A DNA stretch of 33,082 nt from Rubrivivax sp. Lineage in GTDB: Bacteria > Pseudomonadota > Gammaproteobacteria > Burkholderiales > Burkholderiaceae_C. The notes beneath the pieces are model-generated. The model worked only from the letters and a program-made list of their open reading frames with translations. It was not told the origin of the DNA and did no database searches. The position numbers were made by a program, and so were the translations under genes. Within the stretch, counting starts at the first letter, position 1; each line of letters opens with the position of its first letter. The stretch covers positions 1 through 33,082 of the forward strand of contig JAJTDM010000090.1 of the NCBI GenBank assembly GCA_021300575.1, in the 5' to 3' direction. Below are positions 26,891 through 33,082 of this stretch, one piece after another.

Positions 26891-28513
26891 TCAGCCAAAC
26901 CACCCCTGCAGCACCCAGCCGCTTTCTGCCTGGGCCGGGGCCTGGGGCAAGCGGGTACGGTAGATCCACACCAGCACTCCTGCGGGTGTGCCGGCGATGA
27001 AATAGTCGCGAGCCACCGCGGGACCGTCCCACCAACCGGCCTCGATGCGCTCGGGGCCCGCCAGCAAGCGCAGCGGCTGACCCTCCAGCATCGGACGCCC
27101 CTGCCGTTCCGGCAAGGGACGCGGTTGTGGCAGCAACCAGGCCGGCCGGGTGAGGTGCGGCAGGCCCGTGGCCCAACCCGGCTGGGTGGACGGCCCGGTC
27201 GGATGAGGGACTTCGGGGCTGCGCGAGGGCACCCGATGCCCGGCCCCCCGCTCGGGGCGGTGGTCCGCCACGGACGCCAGGGCGTGAACCCGATCGGCTC
27301 CCAGCCGCGCCTGCAGATGCTCGACCAGGCGCGCCAGGCCCTCCTGGGCCCGCGCCCGGGTAGGGAAAAGCTCGCCATCGGGCGGGGCGGCGAAGGCCAA
27401 CTGGTCGCAACGCAGATGCAGCTCCAGCGTGGGGGCGGGCAAGGGGGTGCGGGCCAGGCGTTCGCGCAGCAGCCCCCGCAGGTGAGCCACGTCGGCGCAG
27501 GGCTGGGCCAGGGCGATGGGCAGGCGGCTGCGGTCCGGGATGTCATCGCCGCGATGGCGGTGTTCATGCGCCATCTCCAGCGTGAAGCCCGACACCCGAG
27601 CCTGGCGGGCCTGTGCCCAGTGCACCAGGCGGGTCAGCAGCATGTCCGCGCCGTGCAGCACCTGCTCGGTGGAGTCGGCCCGCGCAAAGAGTTCCAGCCG
27701 GGCCTCGAAGACCGCGGGCAGGCTCACCCACTCGCGAGGATCGGGGGCCTCGCCACAGGCCTGGTCCAGCCGGCGCAGCAACTCAGGGCCGAAACGGCGG
27801 GCCAGGCCCTGGCGCGGCAGGGCACGCAGGTCGCCCACGCGCTGCAGGCCCATGCCTTGCAACGTTTCCTGCTCGCTCGCGTGCGCGCACAGCAAGGCCA
27901 GGGGCAAGGGGTCGAGGGCCGCGCGCAAGGTCTTGAGGCTGGGCGCATGAGGGCCCAGGCCCCGCCCCAGCCGGGACGCCTGGCCCAACGGGGTCTGCAG
28001 CGGGTTGGGTGTCTCCTGCCCTGCATCCGCCGGCTTCGGTTCGCTGCCTGCACCGCGGGCCAGCAAGGCCGCACCCCAGGCCGTGGGCGCGCAAGCCAGG
28101 TGTATCCGATGGCGCAGCGGGGCCAGGGCGTCGCACAGACGCCGGGCCAGAAGCGCCAGGCCGCCAAACAGCCGCTGTGAGGCCGCCACTTCCAGCAGCA
28201 CGGTGTGAGGGGCCTGCTCGGTGACGTAAGGGGTGAACTGCAAGGCCGCAAAGGCGACGGCCCGCAAGGCCTGGCGCTCCCGCTCGGCGTGAGCCCGGCC
28301 CAGCAGGAGCGAGGGCTCCAACGCCAGGGCGGTGGCCCGCCGCTGTCCCGGGCGCACCCCCGCCTCCCAGGCCCGGACATCGACGGCCGTGATCAGCGCC
28401 CCGTCCTGCAGGGCCAGCGGCCGGTGGGCCTGATCGTGCCCTACCGTGGCCGCCAAGGCCTCGATCGGCAGGGCCGGCAGGTGCACGGCGATCCAGCAGG
28501 GCATCCGCTTCAT
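26891..28513 (-). CDS. imuB: ImuB, Y-family polymerase-like mutagenesis protein
   Basis: This 540-residue relative of Y-family DNA polymerases, known as a non-catalytic hub in the ImuA-ImuB-DnaE2 mutasome, starts MKRMPCWIAVHLPALPIEAL. Where true polymerases have a DxD metal site, this begins with a non-acidic IAVHLPAL, in line with lost catalysis. HTVLLEVAASQRLFGG and LQGMGLQRVGDLRALPRQGL (helix-hairpin-helix) support the family. A C-terminal clamp-binding and ImuB-C region is present with YFIAGTPAGVLVWIYR. It starts 10 bp after imuA and should be SOS induced. No dnaE2 follows; the next gene is convergent. Confidence 0.87.
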   Translation of the reverse strand: MKRMPCWIAVHLPALPIEALAATVGHDQAHRPLALQDGALITAVDVRAWEAGVRPGQRRATALALEPSLLLGRAHAERERQALRAVAFAALQFTPYVTEQAPHTVLLEVAASQRLFGGLALLARRLCDALAPLRHRIHLACAPTAWGAALLARGAGSEPKPADAGQETPNPLQTPLGQASRLGRGLGPHAPSLKTLRAALDPLPLALLCAHASEQETLQGMGLQRVGDLRALPRQGLARRFGPELLRRLDQACGEAPDPREWVSLPAVFEARLELFARADSTEQVLHGADMLLTRLVHWAQARQARVSGFTLEMAHEHRHRGDDIPDRSRLPIALAQPCADVAHLRGLLRERLARTPLPAPTLELHLRCDQLAFAAPPDGELFPTRARAQEGLARLVEHLQARLGADRVHALASVADHRPERGAGHRVPSRSPEVPHPTGPSTQPGWATGLPHLTRPAWLLPQPRPLPERQGRPMLEGQPLRLLAGPERIEAGWWDGPAVARDYFIAGTPAGVLVWIYRTRLPQAPAQAESGWVLQGWFG

Positions 28514-28523
28514 GCTGACCCCG

Positions 28524-29351
28524 TCAACCCGCAGGCGGCATGACGTCGGCTTCGACCGGAACCCCTACCCTCGAAAAGAGACGTTCGGCAGTTGCCGGCG
28601 CCGGCGCCGGGGCCGTGGGCGACCACCGCCGACGCGCGGGGGCCGACAACACGGGCGGCAGCGCCAGGTGCAAGGCCGGGCCGCCGGCCGGGCCGCGCCG
28701 CTTGAGCACCTGCACGGCCACCTCGTCAGGGCGACGGCCGGGATGCAGGGCCAGGCGCAGCGGCGCCGGGCTGGGCCTGCAGCGCTCGCCTATGCCGCGC
28801 AGCATGAAGGCAGGCCCCTCGTGGGCCTGGGCAGCGAGCTGCAAGCGGCGAAGGGAGTCGGCGGCCAACCGCTCCGGCAGCCAGGCGACGACCACGCCCA
28901 CCTGGCCACTGCGCAGCGCCTGCTCCAGCGCCCACAGAAGATCGGAGGACGTCAGCAGGTGGCGCAAGGCCGCGCCGCGCGCACCCTCGCGCCCGTGGAC
29001 CACGATCAGACGCCCCACGTCCACCCCCATCTGCTGCAGCGCCTGGGTGCAGGGCATGGCGGGCGGCCCGAACAGCATGACGCTGACACGTTCTGGCCAT
29101 TCCCGCTGGAAAGCTGGTGGCAGGCCGGCCATCATCGGCGCCAGCAATCGCACTTCCCCCACCCCCGGTTGCGCGAGCAGGAGTTCGGTCAACACGCCGC
29201 AAGGCCACCCACCGCCCGGCAACTGCGCATCCAGCACCGCGAATCCCGAAGGCATGACGGCATGCGCAGTCCCACCCAACTGGTGCGCGCGCCAGAGGTG
29301 GGGGTGAAGCCGCTCGGGGTCGAGCAGGCGGGTGGAGGAATGCAAGGCCAT
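28524..29351 (-). CDS. imuA: ImuA, RecA-like SOS mutagenesis protein
   Basis: This 275-residue RecA/SulA-like translesion synthesis cell division/mutagenesis protein contains VMPSGFAVLDAQLPGGGWPCGVLTELLLAQPGVGEVRLLAP, the degenerate ATP-binding region seen in ImuA, with no classical Walker A. VWRAHQLGG-like entry text and VLKRRGPAGGPALHL near the end fit the family. The ATG at 29351 lies only 7 bp from the LexA box. No Shine-Dalgarno is seen before it, so the transcript may be nearly leaderless. It is first in an imuA-imuB operon and diverges from the thioredoxin-like gene. Confidence 0.85.
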   Translation of the reverse strand: MALHSSTRLLDPERLHPHLWRAHQLGGTAHAVMPSGFAVLDAQLPGGGWPCGVLTELLLAQPGVGEVRLLAPMMAGLPPAFQREWPERVSVMLFGPPAMPCTQALQQMGVDVGRLIVVHGREGARGAALRHLLTSSDLLWALEQALRSGQVGVVVAWLPERLAADSLRRLQLAAQAHEGPAFMLRGIGERCRPSPAPLRLALHPGRRPDEVAVQVLKRRGPAGGPALHLALPPVLSAPARRRWSPTAPAPAPATAERLFSRVGVPVEADVMPPAG

Positions 29352-29358
29352 TGAGATA

Positions 29359-29374
29359 CTGTATATAAATACAG
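29359..29374. promoter_or_regulatory. LexA (SOS) box between divergent operons
   Basis: CTGTATATAAATACAG is a full CTG-N10-CAG palindrome, and the wider TACTGTATATAAATACAGTT agrees with the proteobacterial consensus. It is 7 bp before imuA and 79 bp before the thioredoxin-like ATG. Its AT core contains -10-like text on both strands (TATAAA at 29364-29369 on plus), so one LexA dimer could block both directions. Confidence 0.92.
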
Positions 29375-29453
29375 TTTTCCGATCATCCCCTGCAAGGTGT
29401 TCCTGCGCAAGAGGTGTTCCAACGCAAGAACCGAACGGTGCGAAGATTCCCGC

Positions 29454-29786
29454 ATGGCCGATGTTCCTGACTACACCCCTGAAACGCTTGCCCTTGAATC
29501 GACAGGCGCCATCGCGGGCCCCGCCGTGCTGGACTTCGGTACCAACTGGTGCGGCCACTGCCGGGCGGCAGGGCCGGTGGTGGTGCAGGCCCTGCAAGGG
29601 CACGCCGCGGTCCGGCACCTGAAGGTGGAAGACGGGCCGGGGCGGCGGCTGGGGCGACAGTTCGGGGTGAAGCTCTGGCCCACGCTCGTCTTCCTGCGCG
29701 ACGGGCAGGAGGTCTGCCGGCTGGTGCGGCCCACCCGGGCAGCGGACGTGGCGCAGGCGCTGGAGCGCATCGACCCGCGTGGCTGA
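29454..29786 (+). CDS. thioredoxin-like protein with WCGHC site
   Basis: This small cytoplasmic thioredoxin-fold protein of 110 residues has the active site N31-W-C33-G-H-C36 and the cis-proline in KLWPTLVF. WCGHC is closer to protein disulfide isomerase-like sites than to WCGPC. A GTG at 29397 could start a longer form, but ATG at 29454 gives MADVPDYTPETLALESTGAI, the normal beginning. It overlaps the helicase start by 8 bp and probably shares the LexA-controlled transcript. Its partner is unknown. Confidence 0.82.
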   Translation: MADVPDYTPETLALESTGAIAGPAVLDFGTNWCGHCRAAGPVVVQALQGHAAVRHLKVEDGPGRRLGRQFGVKLWPTLVFLRDGQEVCRLVRPTRAADVAQALERIDPRG

Positions 29787-32133
29787 GCCGCTGGCAGCAG
29801 ACGGGACCGCGCCGCCGGCGGCGGCGGGCGGGCGCGCCTGGACCTACACCGTATCGGTGCGCAGCCTGTGCGAGTTCACGGCCAAGCGCGGCGATCTGGA
29901 CCGCCGCTTCACCCCGGCCGCCACCGCGCTGGAAGGCCTGCAGGGCCAGTCCATCGTGGCCAGCCGGCGCTCGCTGGACTACGAAACGGAGGTGCCGCTG
30001 GAAACCGTGTGCGGCCCGCTGCGCGTGCGCGGCCGGGCCGACGGCTACGACCCGCGACGCCGCTGCCTGGAGGAGGTGAAGACCATCCGCGGGCAGCCCG
30101 AAGACATCCCCGAGAACCGCCGCCATCTGCACTGGGCGCAACTGCTGACCTACGGCGCCCTGTTCTGCCGCGCACGCGGCGTGGAGGAACTGGCCCTGGC
30201 GCTGGTGTACTTCGACATCGCCAGCCAGACCGAGAGCGAGATGTTCCAGGTGTTCGGCGCGGCCGAGCTGGAACAGGGGCTGCTTCAGCGCTGTGCGGCC
30301 TTCGAGCATTGGGCCGGGCAGGAGGCCGCCCACCGCCAGGCGCGTGACCCGGCGCTGCGCGCGCTGGACTTTCCGCCAGGCGACTTCCGTCAGGGCCAGC
30401 GCAGCCTGGCCGAGGCCGCCTACCGGGCGCTGGCCGGTGGCGGCCACCTGCTGGCGCAGGCCCCCACGGGCATCGGCAAGACCATCGGCACGCTGTTCCC
30501 CGCCCTGCGCGCCATGGGGGAGAAGGGGCTGGACCGGATTGCCTACCTGACCTGCAAAGGCACCGCCCAAGGCCCGGCGCTGGAGGCGCTGGAGCACCTG
30601 CGACAGGACCTGCCGGGGCAGCCCAGGCACCGGCCCCCCCCCCTGCGCGTGCAGGCCATCGTGGCCAAGGAATCGTCCTGCGAGCACCCGGACAAGGCCT
30701 GCCACGGCCAGTCCTGCCCGCTCGCCCGGGGCTTCTACGACCGCCTGCCGGCTGCGCGGGCGCAGGCCGCCGCCGAGGGCTGGCTGGATGCCGCAGCGCA
30801 GCGGCGCATCGCCCGGGACCATGGAATCTGCCCCTACTACCTGGGCCAGGAAATGGCGCGGTGGAGCGATGTGCTGGTGGGCGATGTCAACCACGCCTTC
30901 GATGGCACGGCTTTGCTGTGGGGCCTGTCGCAATCGCTGCAATGGCGCTTGGGCGTGCTGGTGGACGAGGCGCACAACCTGGTGGAGCGTGCGCGCCAGA
31001 TGTACAGCGCCAGCCTGTCCACCGCCACGCTGCAGCGCATGGCACAGATCGCCCCGCACGGCCTGAGGCCGCACTTCACGCGGCTGCAGCGGGCGATGGA
31101 AGACGCTGCGCCGCCTGAAGGGACGGCCCATGCCGCCTTGGATGACCTGCCTGACGCGCTGGGCCTGGCGCTGCAGAACCTGGGGGCGTCCCTGGCCGAT
31201 CATTTCCAGGGCGAGCCCCTGGCCACCGGGCCTTTGCTGGACTTCCACTTCGAGGTGCAGCACCTGCTGAAGCTGACGGACACGCTGGGTTCGCACTCCC
31301 TCCTGGACATGACCCACGGCGCCGACACCGACGACGGTCTGTGCCTGAACCTGCGCAACGTGGTGCCCGCGCCGTTCATGCGACCACGCTGGGCCGGGCT
31401 GCACGGCTGCACCTTGTTCTCGGCCACGCTGAGCCCGCCCGACTACCAGACCCACCTGCTGGGCCTGCCCGAGGGCACCGGCTGGCTGGACGTGCCGCCG
31501 GTCTTCCCGGCAGAGCACCTGCGCGTGCAGGTGGCCGAGCGGCTGTCCACGCGCTACGCCCACCGCAGCCGATCCCTGCAGGCCCTGGCACAGGTGGTGA
31601 CGCGCCAGTTCGATGCGCATCCCGGCAACTACCTGGCCTTCTTCAGCAGCCATGACTACCTGCAGCAGGCCGCCGAGGTGCTGCAGCGGCTGCGCCAGGA
31701 CATCCCGCAATGGCGGCAGGAGCGGACCATGGACGCGGCGGCGCGCCGCGCGTTCCTGCAGCGCTTCGAGCCCCAGGGCCGGGGCATCGGCTTCGCGGTG
31801 CTGGGCGGCGTCTTTGCCGAAGGCGTGGACCTGCCGGGCACGCGCCTGATCGGCGCCTTCGTCGCCACCCTGGGGCTGCCGCCGGTGTCGCCCGTGCAGG
31901 AAGCCCTGCGCGCCCGGCTGGACCAGCTCTTCGGCCCGGACCATGGCTACGCCGACCTGGTGCCCGCGATGCAAAAGGTGGTGCAGGCCGCCGGGCGCGT
32001 GCTGCGCACGCCCGAGGACCGCGGCTGGCTGTGGCTGCTGGACGACCGCTACCGGCGCCCGGCCGTCAGGCGCCTGCTGCCCGCCTGGTGGGCCGTGGAG
32101 TGGACGGGTGGCGAACGGGCGGGCCGAACATGA
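29779..32133 (+). CDS. PD-(D/E)XK nuclease fused to XPD/DinG-type iron-sulfur helicase
   Basis: This 784-residue protein starts at a GTG inside the end of the thioredoxin-like gene. Residues 20-190 look like a RecB/Cas4-type nuclease: GRADG with D88, EVK with E99 and K101, and the Q121/Y125 pair of QLLTYG. Residues 200-780 are a superfamily 2 helicase: Walker A APTGIGKT (228-235), four cysteines C301, C308, C313 and C351 for a 4Fe-4S cluster, VDEAH (395-399), SATLSP, and motif VI QAAGRVLRTPEDRG. This is the XPD/DinG arrangement. The family is usually annotated only as ATP-dependent DNA helicase. Position beside the LexA box points to a DNA repair role; polarity and substrate are unknown. Confidence 0.85.
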   Translation: MAEPLAADGTAPPAAAGGRAWTYTVSVRSLCEFTAKRGDLDRRFTPAATALEGLQGQSIVASRRSLDYETEVPLETVCGPLRVRGRADGYDPRRRCLEEVKTIRGQPEDIPENRRHLHWAQLLTYGALFCRARGVEELALALVYFDIASQTESEMFQVFGAAELEQGLLQRCAAFEHWAGQEAAHRQARDPALRALDFPPGDFRQGQRSLAEAAYRALAGGGHLLAQAPTGIGKTIGTLFPALRAMGEKGLDRIAYLTCKGTAQGPALEALEHLRQDLPGQPRHRPPPLRVQAIVAKESSCEHPDKACHGQSCPLARGFYDRLPAARAQAAAEGWLDAAAQRRIARDHGICPYYLGQEMARWSDVLVGDVNHAFDGTALLWGLSQSLQWRLGVLVDEAHNLVERARQMYSASLSTATLQRMAQIAPHGLRPHFTRLQRAMEDAAPPEGTAHAALDDLPDALGLALQNLGASLADHFQGEPLATGPLLDFHFEVQHLLKLTDTLGSHSLLDMTHGADTDDGLCLNLRNVVPAPFMRPRWAGLHGCTLFSATLSPPDYQTHLLGLPEGTGWLDVPPVFPAEHLRVQVAERLSTRYAHRSRSLQALAQVVTRQFDAHPGNYLAFFSSHDYLQQAAEVLQRLRQDIPQWRQERTMDAAARRAFLQRFEPQGRGIGFAVLGGVFAEGVDLPGTRLIGAFVATLGLPPVSPVQEALRARLDQLFGPDHGYADLVPAMQKVVQAAGRVLRTPEDRGWLWLLDDRYRRPAVRRLLPAWWAVEWTGGERAGRT

Positions 32134-32178
32134 TCGGCCGAGCCGCAGAGGGCCATCAGGTGCGCTTCGGAAGCATCT

Positions 32179-32199
32179 TTTGCGAGTTCCTTTCGCAAA
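32179..32199 (+). terminator. hairpin after the helicase gene
   Basis: TTTGCGA (32179-32185) and TCGCAAA (32193-32199) form a 7-bp stem with a 7-base loop, about 45 bp after the helicase stop. No T run follows, so intrinsic termination is doubtful. Confidence 0.3.
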
Positions 32200-32248
32200 G
32201 CTGAGGCCAACTGTGCCGGCATGGCTTGGCGGCTACGGCATACGCCCT

Positions 32249-32299
32249 TTGGTTTCCGCTGTCGGCATGTGTAAACTGGCCCCACAGGAGCTACACATG
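32249..32299 (+). promoter_or_regulatory. vapBC promoter and likely autoregulatory operator
   Basis: A TTGGTT (32249-32254), 17-bp gap and TAAACT (32272-32277) form a fair promoter. A perfect inverted repeat, CATGTGTA (32266-32273) and TACACATG (32292-32299), brackets the start region and includes the vapB ATG. VapB-VapC complexes commonly repress through such repeats. AGGAG lies at 32286-32290. Confidence 0.6.
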
Positions 32300-32500
32300 G
32301 CCACCAACCTCGCGCTCGACCAGGAACTGCTGGACCACGCCTTCCGGGTGAGCGGAGAGCCCACCAAGAAGGCGGCCGTGACACGTGCGCTTCAAGAGTT
32401 CATCGCTCGACGCGAGCAGCGACGGGTAGCCGAACTGTTCGGCAAGCTGGAGTGGGACTCCGCCTACGACTACAAGGCAGAACGGGCCCGCAGGTCGTGA
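32297..32500 (+). CDS. vapB: antitoxin of VapB type
   Basis: This is a 67-residue antitoxin. The start MATNLALDQELLDHAFRVSG is like the ribbon-helix-helix VapB group; KKAAVTRALQEFIARREQRR follows, and the C-terminal half EWDSAYDYKAERARRS should wrap the toxin. AGGAG precedes the ATG by six bases. The stop overlaps the toxin start as GTGA, the classic coupled layout. Confidence 0.9.
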   Translation: MATNLALDQELLDHAFRVSGEPTKKAAVTRALQEFIARREQRRVAELFGKLEWDSAYDYKAERARRS

Positions 32501-32907
32501 GCCTGCTCGTTGACACGTCCGTCTGGTCGCTGGCCTTCCGCCACGACGCTGAGGCTTCCACCCAGGCCGTAGAGGTGCTTCGAAGTGCGCTTGAAGGCGC
32601 AGACCAGGTGTTCACCACCGGCTTGGTCCTGCAGGAACTGCTGCAGGGCTTTGCCGGGCCGAAGGCGCGCAGCCAGCTCATTGAAAGATTCGCTGCGTTG
32701 GCTTTTCTCCAACCTGACCGCGAAGACCACATCGAGGCCGCAGAGGTCCGCAACACGTGTCGAAGCAATGGCGTTCAGATCGGAACCATCGACGCCGTAC
32801 TGATTCAGCTTTGCTTGAGGCACGACCTGGTCATGCTCAGCACGGACAACGACTTTCGGTCTGCTTCCAGGCACGTCAAGTTCCGCCTCTGGAGCGGTGC
32901 CGCCTGA
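32497..32907 (+). CDS. vapC: PIN-domain ribonuclease toxin VapC
   Basis: This 136-residue PIN-domain RNase starts at GTG 32497. The acidic quartet is present: D6 in LLVDTSVW, E47 in LVLQELLQ, D99 in IGTIDAVL, and D117 in LSTDNDF. VapC toxins cleave tRNA or rRNA when VapB is degraded. It is an intact toxin with normal length. The target RNA cannot be inferred. An alternative far-upstream start would run inside vapB and is less likely. Confidence 0.92.
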   Translation: MSLLVDTSVWSLAFRHDAEASTQAVEVLRSALEGADQVFTTGLVLQELLQGFAGPKARSQLIERFAALAFLQPDREDHIEAAEVRNTCRSNGVQIGTIDAVLIQLCLRHDLVMLSTDNDFRSASRHVKFRLWSGAA

Positions 32908-32941
32908 CGCACTGACCCGTCAGCTCCCACTCGGCACCACC

Positions 32942-33082
32942 CTAGCGAAGAACCCCCACCATGCGCAGCGCGATGATGACGATGACCGCCAGCCCCAGCA
33001 AGGTGAGCAACCAGCGCCCCCAGGGCAGGCCCTTGTCAGCGTAGGGGTCGCTCAGGGCGCGGCTCGCGCCGCCGGGCAATTG
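32942..33082 (-). CDS. 3' end of a membrane protein gene (partial)
   Basis: The minus strand is open from the window edge to a stop at 32942-32944. The last 46 residues include SDPYADKGLPWGRWLLTLLG and LAVIVIIALRMVGVLR, so a C-terminal membrane helix follows a short soluble part. The family is not recognised; the 5' part is outside the window. It converges on vapC across 34 bp. Confidence 0.55.
   Translation of the reverse strand, partial: QLPGGASRALSDPYADKGLPWGRWLLTLLGLAVIVIIALRMVGVLR

Noticed and set aside
25534..27567. A 677-codon minus-strand frame across the ccmH-dehydrogenase-imuB region
   Set aside because: It mirrors well-supported genes on the other strand or frame and has no recognisable domain.
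29397..29453. GTG start giving a longer thioredoxin-like protein
   Set aside because: The extra 19 residues are Arg/Cys rich and unlike the family; the ATG at 29454 gives a normal start.

Overview
The window looks like chromosomal DNA from a GC-rich betaproteobacterium of the order Burkholderiales, most likely Comamonadaceae or a close relative. This rests on gene order and protein character: trxB next to ftsK-lolA-rarA, the rpmB-rpmG pair beside a stearoyl-type desaturase and rsmB, purN back to back with trpS, and a System I cytochrome c maturation operon. No rRNA, tRNA, CRISPR array or complete insertion sequence was seen. One MITE-like palindromic element is present.

Layout. Positions 1-2500 hold an arsenic-type unit on the minus strand: arsR with a compact, probably leaderless, self-controlled promoter, then a fusion of an ArsN2-type acetyltransferase with a flavin oxidoreductase that ends in a cysteine-rich tail. 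Positions 2812-6366 (minus) are livHMGF, a branched-chain amino acid ABC transporter without its binding protein. Positions 6609-10950 (minus) are rarA, lolA and ftsK. In this sequence ftsK is broken by a 114-bp exact internal duplication, loss of the segment for the first membrane helices, and a 4-bp frameshift. A 157-bp palindromic element lies just upstream. A Crp/Fnr-type regulator (minus) and trxB (plus) diverge near 11.9 kb. rpmB-rpmG (plus) has a leader with three hairpins. A fatty acid desaturase and rsmB follow on the minus strand.

Positions 16.5-26.9 kb carry a degenerate receiver protein (plus), purN (minus), trpS (plus), a LEA14-like lipoprotein, ccmABCDEFGH (plus) and a malate/lactate dehydrogenase family gene. 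ccmF appears to have an in-frame internal deletion. From 26.9 to 32.1 kb lies a DNA damage module: imuA-imuB (minus) diverge from a small thioredoxin-like gene and a large nuclease-helicase fusion (plus), with an excellent LexA box between them. A vapBC toxin-antitoxin pair and the 3' end of a membrane protein gene close the window.

How they work together. ccmA-H build the haem chaperone and ligation machinery for c-type cytochromes, with CcmG and CcmH handling apocytochrome thiols. imuAB are accessory factors of mutagenic translesion synthesis, and their shared LexA site suggests that the helicase-nuclease is also SOS controlled. ftsK-lolA-rarA form a tight cluster for chromosome segregation, lipoprotein transport and replication fork maintenance. 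The strongest points for a second look are the scrambled ftsK, the shortened ccmF, the LexA-linked nuclease-helicase unit, the arsenic fusion protein, and a receiver domain that has lost its phosphorylation chemistry.
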